64,000 nucleotides of DNA from Bemisia tabaci (Eukaryota; Arthropoda; Insecta; Hemiptera; Aleyrodidae). The DNA lies in assembly GCF_918797505.1 (NCBI RefSeq), contig NC_092793.1:186001-250000 (forward strand), read 5' to 3'. The translations under genes were made by a program, and so were the position numbers. The notes below the pieces were generated by a model. That model was not told where the DNA came from. It was given only the letters and a program-made list of their open reading frames with translations, and did not search any database. This document shows, piece after piece, positions 34,195 to 45,922 of this stretch; position 1 is the stretch's first letter, and every line of letters starts with the position of its first letter.

Positions 34195-34385
34195 CAATTG
34201 AGATGCATTCGCTAAGCTCAAGATGGGGACCTTTTCAATGTATTCATCAATGGTCGATTCTGACGTTTCAAAATCATGCAACCTCCGATTAGCTGTTGCG
34301 GCCCATTTCTGCACTGCTAACTCCCATGGATGAATACGCGATTCTAACCAATTTAAGTCCTCTTCGTACTGTTCGTCACTTAGTT
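34195..34385 (-). CDS. exon of unrecognised spliced gene
   Basis: The clearest exon in the region: acceptor TTGTGTTTTCAG, 191 bases open in one frame, donor CAATTG|GTAAGTTC. It encodes SDEQYEEDLNWLESRIHPWE, LAVQKWAATANRRL and IDEYIEKVPILSLANASQL. It ends in phase 0, exactly matching the exon at 33339-33504. Composition (many E, W, R) is unlike the AT-rich flanks. The product is unknown; nothing suggests a secretion signal or membrane segment. Confidence 0.65.
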
Positions 34386-34503
34386 CTGAAAACACAAGAC
34401 AAATTATTTTACTTACAGCATAGAATACACTGGTGATTAAAATTGGTACCCATTTGTTAAAATATTTTTCATTTTTAAAATATATTTGTTAAAATTTAGT
34501 TAC

Positions 34504-34531
34504 CTCCTGTCCATTTCTTTTTTAGCTTGTG
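34504..34531 (-). CDS. candidate micro-exon of the same gene
   Basis: Twenty-eight bases between GTGCAGTAG and donor GGAG|GTAACT encode HKLKKKWTG in the phase needed to read into the 34385 exon (its last base plus AA gives Glu). Very short, so only weakly supported. Confidence 0.25.
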
Positions 34532-36246
34532 CTACTGCACTATCAAACATTTTGAACCCCTGCTAGACGGATTGATAAGAATAAAATATGCTCTGATTTA
34601 GCAAAATGTTATTCACATTTACTCACAGGCTCTTCTGTACAAATTAAAATTGAATCGCAGAATGAAATACGAGTTTGTGCTGTAGCCTATAGATGGCTTA
34701 AGCAAGATTTTTCATCAGTTCGATTGAAAGGTTGATTCACTCACAGAAGTGGAAACCTAACCTAAGTATGTGGTGCCATGAACACCTAAAACTTACAGCC
34801 GCTGTGATGCATAGTTATAAATATAATCACACAACTCGCAAACCATATCCTGAACAAAAACATGCTTCCATAATACAATTGGACGTATTTTGGCGGAAGG
34901 GCATCATGTGGAAATGAATAAAAGCAGACGGAACTATGTTGCACGCAAATAATCCTGTACAGATAGTTCCTTTAGATTTAACTCATGTTCACATAGTTCC
35001 GTTTAGCATGAATACATTGAATTGTCATTAATGGTTCTAGGGGAAAAGGTAAAATCTGAAGACTTTGCATGCAGAGCCTTGCAAATATTGGGGGGGGGGG
35101 GGGTGTTCAGCTCAGGCAGCTTGTTGATGATACACTCAGCCAGGGCTCAGAACTCTCAACCAGCTCAGCTCGACTTAGAGGTACAATTAAGATGCTTAAA
35201 AATCTCTTGCTAGCTTAGCTCTAATGAGATATGATTCACTTTCACTTTAGTGGGGTCCAGTTACATACAATCCTGTTACAAGGTTCGAAAATAGTCGTTT
35301 GATTCCTTTGCTACAGCCCAACCTGAGGGTAGGCACATGTGCACTTCATCAAGGAGGAATAATGAAAAAAAAGTCTACTTAAATACCTTAGCGATCATAC
35401 GTTTGGTCCTGCTGCTTTGGTTTTTGCTACATCTCTCATTCTGGTACATGTTGCTTCGTTTCAAATTCACAAAAACTCACAGCTCTGGGCACTGTGGACT
35501 CGCATCACTATAGAAAACACTGTCACTAGTGCTGAGGAGAAAATATGGCTCCCGCTCCAGTTCATCATCACATCTTACAAGACTTGTCCAAAACTACTTA
35601 GAGACTTTGGTTATGTCTGATAACAGCATGGGTATTGCAGCTTTCGTTCGCTGCCGACCTGGGTGGTCCAGTAGAGGGAGTCTAGGCATGCGGTATAGTT
35701 CACATGAGTAGGATAGTAACGCTGCACTCTAGCGGAGGGATACCCAACTTACGTGCCGTGATAGTGGGATAGGAGCTAAATAAACCCGCGCTGATTCAAA
35801 TATTAAAATTGGCTGCGCCCCTGGTTATACGTGATAACTCACGTAACCATACTTCTGCCGGTCCCGCCTGATCTTCCAATAGCTATTCGGGAATAGTTGA
35901 TCGAACTATCCGCTTACCTTTTTCAGAGTACCACCCTTGCTCGAGCCCTTAAAAATATATTTATAAGCAACATACATTCACCAACTATGGTGGTATAGTT
36001 ACCAACGTGATACCATTTTTTTCCGTGTACTTCAACAATTCGAATAATTAATATGAACTTATCTATCTCCCCCTTTTCATTTATAAAAATTACAAAATGC
36101 ACTGGAAAAAGTATTCCCTAATCTCAAGTTTATTTTTCTTCTTTCATTTAAAGTTCTTGGTGCAGTACGGCGGGCATTTCTTGATTGCGGTGTTTCAGAA
36201 TATCCGTTACAAAGTGTTAAAAAAGTTACTAAAAAGTGAAAAAATT
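34532..36246. other. probable intron sequence; small hairpin and G run
   Basis: A hairpin at about 34926-34998 (CGGAACTATGTTGCACG with TCACATAGTTCCGTTTA) resembles the one at 43805-43897. A run of about 14 G lies near 35090. No convincing exon was found, although the gene's 5' part should lie on this side. Confidence 0.4.
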
Positions 36247-36410
36247 TAAAAACGTAGTACGTGGCTGTACCTATACCTTTTAAAGCGAGAAAAATGTTGT
36301 CATAAGAACATGTTGATGTAAATGTAATTCTTCTCGCTAACAACATGTTCTGACAACATTTTTCTCGCTTTGAAAGGTATACAGCCGAGTACTACGTTTT
36401 TAGAAAACTT
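36247..36410. mobile_element. hairpin MITE, about 165 bp
   Basis: AAAAACGTAGTACGTGGCTG at left pairs with CAGCCGAGTACTACGTTTTT at right. AAAGCGAGAAAAATGTTGTC pairs with GACAACATTTTTCTCGCTTT, leaving a short loop. Confidence 0.8.
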
Positions 36411-36612
36411 TTATTTCTTTTTTGGCAATCTAGGCACGAAATACCTGGGTTACCAGAGCCTAAAATAGATGACATTTTGAAGGGCCCTCGGAATACAACA
36501 CAAGATCGATAACGTCGCTTCTCTGACATGAAGGGCGTATCTTGGTTTCCGCATGAGCCTCACACTGGGACAAAAAATAGCTTGCATGTAGAATTCAGAC
36601 TCTTAATAACAT

Positions 36613-36840
36613 TTACTGGTAAAAAAACACATTGGATCTAGAGTCCAGACTCTTGAAAACATTGGCAAGAAAATGGACTCTTGATTCAATCAGATTTAAG
36701 CTTAAATCAAGAACCAAGCCTCTTAATTTGAGCGGATTTACTTTTGATTTAAGCTTAAATCTGATTGAATCAAGAATCCATTTTCTTGTCAATGTTTTCA
36801 AGAGTCTGGACTCTAGATCCAATCTGTTTTTTTACTAGTG
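36613..36840. mobile_element. hairpin MITE, about 228 bp
   Basis: TTACTGGTAAAAAAACACAT at left and the matching complement ending TTTTTTTACTAGTG. The arms pair almost perfectly for about 100 bases (GAGTCCAGACTCTTGAAAAC; TCAGATTTAAGCTTAAATCA). CACTRGTAAAAAA-type ends are common among mariner-like MITEs; the superfamily is inference. Confidence 0.8.
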
Positions 36841-36921
36841 TAATCTTATTGTTAGTGCTTTGTTATGTGAATGAATGTGATGTGAAAATTTGCCACTTGC
36901 TGTTGTAAATCAAGAACTTAC

Positions 36922-36958
36922 TTGATGAGTTCAGAAAGTAAACCTCATTACTATCCAT
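36922..36958 (-). CDS. candidate first coding exon
   Basis: ATG followed by 12 codons (MDSNEVYFLNSS) and donor TCAA|GTAAGT on the strand of the 33-34 kb gene. The phase does not join directly to the micro-exon, so another exon would be needed. A further open stretch with acceptor and donor lies just upstream (about 37150-37235). Confidence 0.2.
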
Positions 36959-37259
36959 GTTATTTAACAGTTTTCGATAATAATGGTTATGGGACTTAGA
37001 AATACCTTCAAAAGACTGCAAAGTAAGTGTGCTCCAACGACAAGTTTTTAGCGCATTTAAGCTCTCAAGAGCAAATTCAGAGTCTCACCGATGGGCTACA
37101 CGGCCTTACCCTTATCTGCCGCAACAGGGGTATCTCAAAATCTACTCACCTATAATTTTATCCGTATTTTTCAGTTTTACATGATAAAAGTACCGGAACA
37201 AGGTAATAGAACTCTTACGGTTCCCTAGAAGGGTCGTTTAGGCCAGTATTTTCACATTA

Positions 37260-37530
37260 AATTTTCATTGCTTGCAGAGCCATTCTTGGGGTCTGCCGAT
37301 CGGTCACATGAACTGGAAATCGTCTGCCGGGCCTGAACTAAGTTAACATGCACCCATACTATACGTTTGTACAATATAAAGGTTAGGGAAGAACGTTATA
37401 GTACTTTTCAGGAGCCGAAAAGTGGCTCATCCGTTCGATTTTATCGCATTTTTAGGGTTGCCGATCGGTCGCATGAACTGGAAATCGTCTGCCGGGCTAA
37501 AACTAAGCTCACAAGTACCCATATTATACG
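37260..37530 (+). repeat. repeat of about 170-bp units, two copies (related pair at 43240-43500)
   Basis: GGGTCTGCCGATCGGTCACA, GAACTGGAAATCGTCTGCCG and TACCCATACTATACG recur about 170 bases apart. GGAGCCGAAAAGTGGCTC, a small hairpin, lies between units. The same phrases recur twice at 43240-43500 in the same orientation. Confidence 0.75.
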
Positions 37531-37564
37531 TTAATATGTTACGGTCAATGTGCGGGAATGGGGA

Positions 37565-38216
37565 AGTGTATGTCATTGGCCGGCCAATGTTGACCGTGGC
37601 CGGGCGTTTCGGCCGAAGATGTCAATGGCCAGCAATTTTGGGAAATGTTTTCTTAACAATAAAACCGTCACATATTGACCGGCCCCTGATGGCACTGGCC
37701 GGCCAATGTACCGTTTGGCCGAGGGGTGACGGCCAATGTTGGATCTGTTATCATTTATCAATTGAACGTGAGAGATTTGAGTGACCAAGCGGCAACCGCG
37801 TCACCGTGTATCCTGCAATGCCGGGTGATGATATGTCTCAAAAATTAAAACTCAACGTTGCTTCTTGAAATAATTTTTACAGCTGTGGGATAAAAAACAA
37901 AAACGAAAAAAAAATGCTCCAATTTTTAAAGTCGAAAGAAATGTAAAATAAATAAAAAAAACCTTCTAAAAAATAAATCAAACAGCTGTAGTAATTACAC
38001 ATTCACTCATTTGTTTCCTCTCATGTGGTATGTTTTCAGTTTTACGGTGTTACATAATGTGAACAAACAATGGCCGTCAGTCATTGGCCACTGTCGTCAT
38101 CGGCCGGCCATTGTTCACCTCGCGGTGAAAATGTTAACAGTGACCGGGCTTTTTGGCTGATGACATGATTGGCCGGCCAATCATGTCAATGGCCCTCAAT
38201 TTCGGCCGATTCTATC
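37565..38216 (+). repeat. cluster of GGCCGGCC-containing palindromes
   Basis: ATTGGCCGGCCAAT or near versions occur repeatedly (about 37578, 37700, 38100, 38170), along with single GGCCAATG boxes. Two more lie just outside the far end of the adjoining foldback (about 41190-41220), so they may be its outer arm. Confidence 0.6.
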
Positions 38217-39472
38217 ATTAGTACGGTGTGTACGATCAAAATCGACGATTTTTTTATTGGAAATTGCCACTTCGGGAGGTCAGACTAGATGATCAAATAA
38301 AAGTTTTTGTCTGTATAGAACCACTTTCAAATCCGTGCAGGATCCAAGATGGCGGCCGTTAAAGATGGCGGCCAAGCGCTTTTTTGAAGTGCTATATCTC
38401 CGTTGCTAATTGTCCGATTTTGATTTTCTTTATTCTAAGTGAAAGCTAAAAGGGCCTGAAATATGAATAAATTATAACAGATTCAACTCGGCCAACAATT
38501 TGTCCAAAATTTTACAAAAAATTTTTTCCTCGAAAATTCCTAAAATTTCAAAGCAAAATAACATTTAACTGAGCAGGAAAATTGATATTTTCTCCTCAGT
38601 TCAAGAGATGGGTCTTAATCTCGCGTTTAATTTGATACCAAAACCATTTTTGTGCTACGAGTGGTTATCCCGCGAGAGCCATTTAAGTGTCGCGCGATCG
38701 GCCGCGGCGCGCGATTTCCACCCCGCGTTCATGGCCACGGGCGCGCTTCACACGTGTAAAACGCGCTGTATCTCTCCAACCATTCGTTCGATTTTCAAAC
38801 TTTTTGTCTCATTTGAAAGCTACTGTAAAGACCTTTTCAAACAATGTGCATTTTTACATTTACCTTTAAATAATTTGCCATATTATGAAAAAATACGTAA
38901 ATTTTTTAATTTCGATCACCTTAACAGCGGTTGATTTTTTGTTTCTGAGCGTAGGGAGAGCCCTTTATTTTCTTGAGGTGAGTGGAGGATTTTCTGACCT
39001 TCAAAACGATACCAAAACCTTTTTTTTGTGACGAATAGAAAACGCGTGAGGACGATTTTGGTCGCGCGCTCGGATAGAGGTTCGCCACTTATGCGCCGTG
39101 CAACCTCGCGTCGGCCCGCGTTCATGCGCTACACAACTGGAATATTCGCTGTTTTTTGATCATTCATCGCACAATTTTCATGAAAATCGTTAATTTTGGA
39201 AAATCCTTTCATACCCTCTTGACACGAAATGAATACCTATAATTAAAAAAAAAAAAATACTCGAGTTAACACGATAAATATGAAAAAAATTTATAACGAA
39301 CTAATTACTATTCCTTAAGTTTTTATGAGATGGAGATGGATGAAACCGCAACAAACTTGATTCATTACACTTTTACGACGATATATTGCCAATAATCAGC
39401 ATTCTCATGGAATTTTAGGAGCGATTTCTACAATTTTCTCGCTTAGAGGCGAACGCTACTATTCAATTAAAA

Positions 39473-39987
39473 TTGATCGCAAAAAGATCAGCGGGCTTAG
39501 AATCCTTCCCTGCAACCAAGTGCATAGTGCATGTGGAAAAAATTTTCCGATGCAACAGCGGCGCGGCGTTTCTCCCTCTTTCGTCCCCGATGGCACTTCC
39601 AGATGCCTGTTTTCACACCCTGGAAAAATATACCTGTATGTCGCCTCTATTTTTGGCGGTAAATAGAGGTTTCAGCACACCCTTTGCGTTGCTGACCAGG
39701 TAAGGCAAGTTTGGGAGCGCGCTTTGTCTCCAGAAAAAGAAATTCCTGGCCGTGAGAAGTACGAGTTGTTCGAAATGAGAGAAAGTTGGTCATTCATCTG
39801 GTCAAATCTTCTTTCCATTTGGAACGGCTGTCGGGAGATTGTCAAATGCAATTGCAAGTCTGCCTGCACAAAGAGATGCTCCTGTGTTAAAGCTCAAGTT
39901 CAATGCACTTTCATCTGCACGCAATGTTCTGGAGGTGCTCGTATTAGTCATTGCAGTAATAGTTTAACAAAAGTTATTATAAATTGA
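39473..39987 (+). pseudogene. cysteine-rich gene fragment in foldback loop
   Basis: Two frames follow one another. The first (39473-39703) contains CIVHVEKIFRCNSG and LPDACFHTLEKYTC and ends at a donor-like CCAG|GTAAGG. The second (39724-39987) ends IVKCNCKSACTKRCSCVKAQ and then two more Cys pairs. A C.C...C...RCSC.K....C...C..C.G tail occurs in a widespread uncharacterised animal family whose members have 'LPPT...A..FH..R.Y' upstream; I infer that relationship from memory of the pattern. Likely a captured remnant rather than a working gene. Confidence 0.4.
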
Positions 39988-40044
39988 CCAAATTTTAAAA
40001 CAATTCCTACCAACGCGAGTACATCATCGATGCCCCCCTTAGTG

Positions 40045-40480
40045 TAGAGTCCCTTTATACCCAGAGTTAAGACAACTCACTTTTGGTTCGGCTGAAAGTG
40101 GCCTAAAAAAAAATCCAATTCTGATTGGTTCTCGCTCATGGAGGCCGAAACGAGTGGACCAAGATGGCGGTACCTCGAATGTGAACAAGAATAATGAAAA
40201 TATCACCTAATTGTGGTTTATCAAGAGTAAATTGTCATTTCCATCGGTCCAAAATGAAAAGAGATTAAGAAATTACTCACAAACCAATCTCATTTTCTTT
40301 TTAATTGATCAATTTGTTGATATTGTTGTTTTTGTGTGACAGACATCGCAGGATTCCTGACCCTTACCCCTCCATATCGTTCGTTTGGGTGCACTCGTTT
40401 CGGCCTCCATGGCCAGCCAAGGCCGGCTGCCAGTCAGCTGATAATCGAGTTGTCTTAACTCTGGGTATAAAGGGACTCTA
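40045..40480. mobile_element. hAT-like MITE, 436 bp, intact
   Basis: Ends TAGAGTCCCTTTATACCCAG and complement (about 34-bp TIRs), flanked by the perfect 8-bp duplication CCTTAGTG at 40037-40044 and 40481-40488. Eight-base duplications and TAGAG-type ends fit hAT. A second inverted pair (GGAGGCCGAAACGAGTG) lies inside. A related copy is at 43900-48324. Confidence 0.9.
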
Positions 40481-41241
40481 CCTTAGTGTGCCTTAAATGT
40501 CATGCAGGGCGGTTATCGGGCACATTGTGAAAGAAGGGGGGGGGGGGGTATCGTGGCTGATATGATGCTTGGATATGCAGAGTTTCCTAAAAATTGAAAG
40601 TCCGAAGAAACTCTACTACGTGAACTTTTTGGAGTTCCCAGATTCGTTGTGGGGAAGGATTCTTAACACATTGACCTTTTAGCGATCAATTTTAATGGGT
40701 CAGTTGCGCTAATTACAGAATCGTGTTTTGACGCGGGATAACCACTCGTAGCACAAAAATGGTTTTGGTATCAAATTAAACGCGAGATTAAGACCCATCT
40801 CTTGTACTGAGGAGAAAATATCAATTTTCCTGCTCAGTTAAATGTTATTTTGCTTTGAAATTTTAGGAATTTTCGAGGAAAAAATTGTTTGTAAAATTTT
40901 GGACAAATTGTTGGCCGAGTTGAATCTGTTATAATTTATTCATATTTCAGGCCCTTTTAGCTTTCACTTAGAATAAAGAAAATCAAAATCGGACAATTAG
41001 CAACGGAGATATAGCACTTCAAAAAAGCGCTTGGCCGCCATCTTTAACGGCCGCCATCTTGGATCTTGCACGGATTTGAAAGTGGTTCTATACAGACAAA
41101 AACTTTTATTTAATCATCTAGTCTGACCTCCCGAAGTGGCAATTTCCAATAAAAAAATCGTCGATTTTGATCGTACACACCGTACTACATTGGCCGGTCA
41201 GTGACAGCATCGGCCGGCCCCCTAACATGACATATACAATA

Positions 41242-41350
41242 CTAGTCGTGATTAGCTCGCTTTGCGAGCTGACGCGTCTATCCGGGGAGTGCCCCAGGAC
41301 CCCAGTTCTACGCTTCGCGACGAACTTGCGACTCGCTCCGCGAGCCACCA
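41242..41350 (-). mobile_element. Helitron-like 3' terminus
   Basis: Minus strand: AGCTCGCAAAGCGAGCT hairpin, AATCACGA, CTAG, then T. The element would extend to higher coordinates and include the 128-bp array; a possible 5' end is A|TCTTCTATATTATAC near 43229, which is weak. Confidence 0.45.
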
Positions 41351-41489
41351 CCGCCCCGCACAGTTTTTTAACATTGATGAGGAGACAACATCTATGTCTT
41401 AATCTTCTTTTTCACCAAGTTTTACAGAAATTGATGTTCTAAGAGTCCGGACCGCGTTTTTCGCGGACCGGGCCGCCATCCTGGATTTG

Positions 41490-42350
41490 GAAATGTTGAA
41501 AATCTGACCAAAAATGCGAGTTTTCCGTCGAAATACACCTCCTAATACCGAATTTCACAAAAATTGATGGATCGGAAGCCGAGAGAACAATTTAGACCAC
41601 GTTCACCTTTTTTGATTTTTGAATTTTGAAAATCGGACCTGAAATTCTAATTTCCCGTCGAAATACACCTCCTAATACCGAATTTCACAAAAATCGATCG
41701 ATATCAGGAAGCGATATAGCATTTTAGGCCACGACCGCTATCTTGGATTTTGAAAATCTGACCAAAAATTCGAGATCCCCGTCGAAAAGTACCCTAGATC
41801 CGAGTTTCACAAAAATCGATCAAACAGGAGCCGACTTAGCATTTTAGGCCACGGCCGCCATCTTGGAATTGGAAATTTTGAAAATCTGACCAAAAATTCG
41901 AGATCCCCGTCGAAAAGTACCCTAGATCCGAGTTTCACAAAAATCGATCAAACAGGAGCCGACTTAGCATTTTAGGCCACGGCCGCCATCTTGGAATTGG
42001 AAATTTTGAAAATCTGACCAAAAATTCGAGTTTCTCGTCGAAAAATACCCGTGGATACCGAGTTTCACGAAAATCGATCAAACAGGAGCCGACTTAGCAT
42101 TTTAGGCCACGGCCGCCATCTTTTGGAATTGAAAATTTTGAAAATCTGACCAAAAATTCGAGTTTCTCGTCGAAAAATACCCCTGGATACCGAGTTTCAC
42201 GAAAATCGATCAAACAGGAGCCGACTTAGCATTTTAGGCCACGGCCGCCATCTTGGATTTCGAGATTTTGAAAATCCGACCAAAAATTCAAGATCCCCCG
42301 AGAAAAATACCCCCGCTTACCGATTTCCACAAACATTCGTCGAAAAATAC
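41490..42350 (+). repeat. tandem array, about 128-bp unit x 7
   Basis: The GTCGAAAA block recurs at 41527, 41657, 41781, 41909, 42037, 42169 and, as a diverged CCGAGAAAA, at about 42300. Spacings are 124-132. Each unit carries ATTTCACAAAAATCGATC-like sequence, and later units carry GGAGCCGACTTAGCATTTTA and GGCCGCCATCTTGGA. Units 3-6 are most alike, suggesting recent expansion there. Confidence 0.9.
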
Positions 42351-42661
42351 CTCCTAAAACCTTAAATTTCGTCTATAAGGCAGTGACGTCACGCAACAGG
42401 ATTGAACCTGTTCGGCGCGATGCGCGTAAACAACTGCGTATCTCCAATGTAATACTATATGGAGAAATAACTTTTCGCTCTTGCGGGCATCCAAAAATGT
42501 TCTTCCATTTTAATGCACCATTTTGTGTTCGAGCTGCATCGATTTCAATATTTTTGACGTAACACTCAGATTTGTAAATGATGAGGAATAGCTGGATGTA
42601 TATAATTTCACAGTCCACTTACTGGAGAAATTTCCATTTATTATGTTATTTTTAAATACTT

Positions 42662-42694
<33 letters not shown>

Positions 42695-43239
42695 CGGATT
42701 TCGACCGTTTTAAGAGTTAATATTTGCTGCGTCCCGACGCGACGCAGCGCCTGCCTTCTCACTTTGTATCTGCTGTTTATCTGCTGTAAATATTAATAGA
42801 AATTCAGCAATCAAGTAAATTGACCAATCCCACAAACCTAAGCCGGAAGAATGCAGGAAAAATTGAGTTAAACCTTATACCTTGGACCTTGAACCTAGAA
42901 CCCTGAGCGATGCACCGTTCCTCAACTCTTCGAATGAGGAGCCCTTTACGAGCTTTTCCATTGTTTTATTGTTTATTCGAGTCACTCAGGTAGAATCCCA
43001 CACCTTGACGTTTCTAGCGGAAACGACATATCTCTCACGCTATTAACATTGGACTTAAGTGAATTGTGCTTTAAAAGCTCTACAACATTAAAAGTTCGGG
43101 GTTTCATAATTGTTTGCACATCTACATCTACTACAGATGACATACATGTAAAGATCATCCTTACCGGTCCGGCAGTTCGTCAGAAATAGTGCTTCTAAGA
43201 TTTTGCTTGTAGCTGTATAATATAGAAGATAAAAGTTAA
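42351..43239. other. no gene seen; A homopolymer
   Basis: An A run of about 30 bases at about 42666-42694 is followed by CGGATTTCGACCGTTTTAAG. No coding feature is apparent. Confidence 0.4.
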
Positions 43240-43500
43240 AAAAGAACATTACAGCACTTGTCAGGAGTCGAAAAGTGGCTCTTTCTTTCGATTTTATTGC
43301 ACGGAGGAGCCGGTTTTGGGGTCTGCCGGTCGGCCGTATGAACTCAAATTCGTCTGCCGGGCTAGTATTAAGTTTATATGTAGGTACCCAAACTATACGT
43401 GCGTACAATATAAAGGTTAGGGAACAACGTCAAAGTACTTTTCAGGAGCCGAAAAGTGGCTCTACCGTGCGATTTCATTGCGCGCTTTTTTTCCATTTTT
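43240..43500 (+). repeat. second cluster of the 170-bp repeat family
   Basis: Carries GGGTCTGCCGGTCGGCCGTA and two copies of the GGAG(C/T)CGAAAAGTGGCTC hairpin, matching 37260-37530. Confidence 0.75.
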
Positions 43501-43669
43501 GGGGGGCGCAGCGACCAGAGGAACAACTTTTAAAGTCTGATATTGCCGAATCCGTTACTAGGGAGGTCAGGACTATGTCTTCACAAAGTTGCAAGCGTGA
43601 CCGAGTAGTGGCGCCAAAAATGCAGCGGGCTCTTAGACTATAGTATCATTTTTGAAGCGGGAAGCTAAA

Positions 43670-43767
43670 AAAAAACGAAATTTCTTACGCAGATCGTGAA
43701 GTCAGGAGTGCATTTTAAACTTTGCCAATGCGCCCGCATCGCCGCATCGTGATTTTTGAGACATTTG
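43670..43767 (+). repeat. dispersed repeat, partner of 27421-27516
   Basis: Reverse-complement match described at 27421; GAAATTTCTTACGCAGAT marks the shared block. Confidence 0.7.
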
Positions 43768-43804
43768 CTTATGGAAAACACCCTTAATTGAGAGTAATTC
43801 TGTC

Positions 43805-43897
43805 AAACAGAACTATGTGCATTATGACCTGAGCCCTATTATGCATAAAGTCTTGTGGGTCTCAGGGCTCATGTCTTAATACACATAGTTCCGTTTG
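43805..43897. mobile_element. small hairpin repeat
   Basis: AAACAGAACTATGTGCATTA and complement (ACACATAGTTCCGTTT), with an inner pair GAGCCCT/AGGGCTC. A similar hairpin is near 34926. Its right end was the target of the hAT-like MITE. Confidence 0.65.
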
Positions 43898-45669
43898 GCT
43901 AGAGTCCCTTCAGACCCAGAGTTAAGCCATCTCAATTATCAGCGGGCCTGGGCTGGCCTGGCCATGGTGTCACAAAAGTGTGCACCCAGACGAACGACAT
44001 TGAGGGATAAGGATAGGGAATCCTGCGATGTCTGTCATCCGAAAACAACATCAACAAAACTGATCAAAACCTAACCAAAGACTTTGCAATAAAATAAAAT
44101 TAGATTGATTAGTGGATAATTCTTAATCTATTTTCATTTTGGTGCGATGAAAATAACAATCCTTTCTTGATAAACCACACTTAAGTCATATTTTCATTAC
44201 TTCTGTTCACATTCGAGGTACCCCCATCTTGGCGCGCTCATTTGTGACTCCATGAGCAAGAACCAATCAGAATTGGATTTTTTTAGGCCACTTTCAGCCC
44301 AACCAAAAGTTAGGTGATGTAACTCCGGGTATAATAGACCGAGAGCCAGCACCGAATTATCCAACCGGAGAGTATAAGAATTTTCACATACATTCTTAGA
44401 TCGGGACACTCGAGTGTAGCAAGGATCGGGCAGTCTGGCTGGTCATAGCCGCTGGGTTCAAAATTTGAGACCCATCAAATTTCCGAAAAATTGCGTAAAA
44501 TTTAACCGGAAAGTATCATAGTTGATTTTAGTCTCCTATTGTAGGGGTGACTTCCCTGATTAGATATCACCTTGCCAGACCGTCGAACTCCGCTGGGAAA
44601 AGGTTGCCACACCGCCCGAAAGTTCCGAAAAATTGCGCAAATTTTAACCGGAAAGTATTATAGTTGATTTTAGTCTCATTTTGTAGGGGTGACTTCCCTG
44701 AGTAGATATTACCTTGCCAGACCGTCGAACTCCGCTGGGAAAGGGTTGCCAGACCGCCCGAAAGTTGCTAAAATCGACCTTTTCTGCCTCATTTGAATGC
44801 ACAATAGTCCATAGCCAACCTATCCCAAAATAGGGGTTTACCTTCCACATTCTGGAAAAAAATCTCTAGCATATGTATCCTATGTGTTTTTTAGCGCTAA
44901 GTTCGAATCTGAACTTTGCTACCTTCGATTTTTGCCGCTAAAGCCGCCATCTTGAAAAGACGTTGCCAAATCTCATTTTTGTCCAAGAATCGGTAATAAC
45001 TCGTTCCCTGTGCGTCGGACGACGAATAAAAAAAAAACTTTCGCAACTTCGTACTTTCGCAAAGCGAAAGTACGTTAAATTTTGATTTTGAAACATGCAT
45101 CAAAGTTTTGATACAATGCGCCGTCCACCAGAGCGCGCTGAAATCCGCGGAAATTTGAAAAAATTGTCATTTTTGTCGTTTTTCCTGAACACCATTTTTT
45201 CTGGGCGATTTTTCGGCGAAAATGGTCGTGGAAAAGTGAAGTCAGCGAAAAATGCTACAAGAAAGACTCTCAATTTTTGGACTAATGACTGTTTTTACAG
45301 AAGTTAGGAGCGCTTGAAGTCGAAGACACCAACGGCCGAAATCGGCGTCAACGCTGTATCACGGTTCTGTCATATTATAAGGATTGTACTTAATATGGTT
45401 TCATGACGTATTATTTTAGCTTTGAGGCATTGAATCTCGCTGTGAACATTACAGTTAGAGGTTTCAATTCACCCAGTATGGCATCCCTTTCTAGATCCCT
45501 GCTCTGTCCCTATTCCCGCAGGTCTCGCAAAATTATGATGGGGCACTTTCCTTTCAGGGTCTAAATTTTTTCGATCCCGGGGGAAAAAGAGTTTAAGTCG
45601 CCTAACCATCATTTCAGCATCATTATTAGGAATGTGAATTGTTAGTCGAACCAATTTTAATATCTGAGG

Positions 45670-45766
45670 TTCCAAACTTTGCGAACAGGGTCACAGGAGC
45701 GAGGAGCCTGAACATTGAAGTTCCTGCCAACTTTAATTTTCAGGTCCCTGTGACCCTGTTCGCGAA
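45670..45766. repeat. short inverted repeat in foldback loop
   Basis: AACTTTGCGAACAGGGTCACAG pairs with CTGTGACCCTGTTCGCGAAGT around a loop of about 50 bases. Confidence 0.75.
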
Positions 45767-45922
45767 GTCCGGAACAGGTTTATCGTCAGGTTTTCGAATA
45801 TTTCAGGCGTCAATGCTTTTTACCTCTTTTTCTCGGGAGGAACCCTCCATCAAGGCACTTTCACAGAAATCACAGCAACATAAATACGAAGATAATATTC
45901 AGTAAAATACTCGGGGCGATTT

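Larger units (their letters stand above)
38217..41188. mobile_element. foldback element, 2.97 kb, with 2-kb cargo loop
   Basis: Left arm 38217-38680 and right arm 40720-41188 pair nearly base for base (GTACGGTGTGTACGATCAAA; GTGCTACGAGTGGTTATCCC). AAGATGGCGG appears twice in each arm. The loop carries a diverged partial copy of the arm (38900-39130), a cysteine-rich gene fragment and a hAT-like MITE. Confidence 0.85.
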
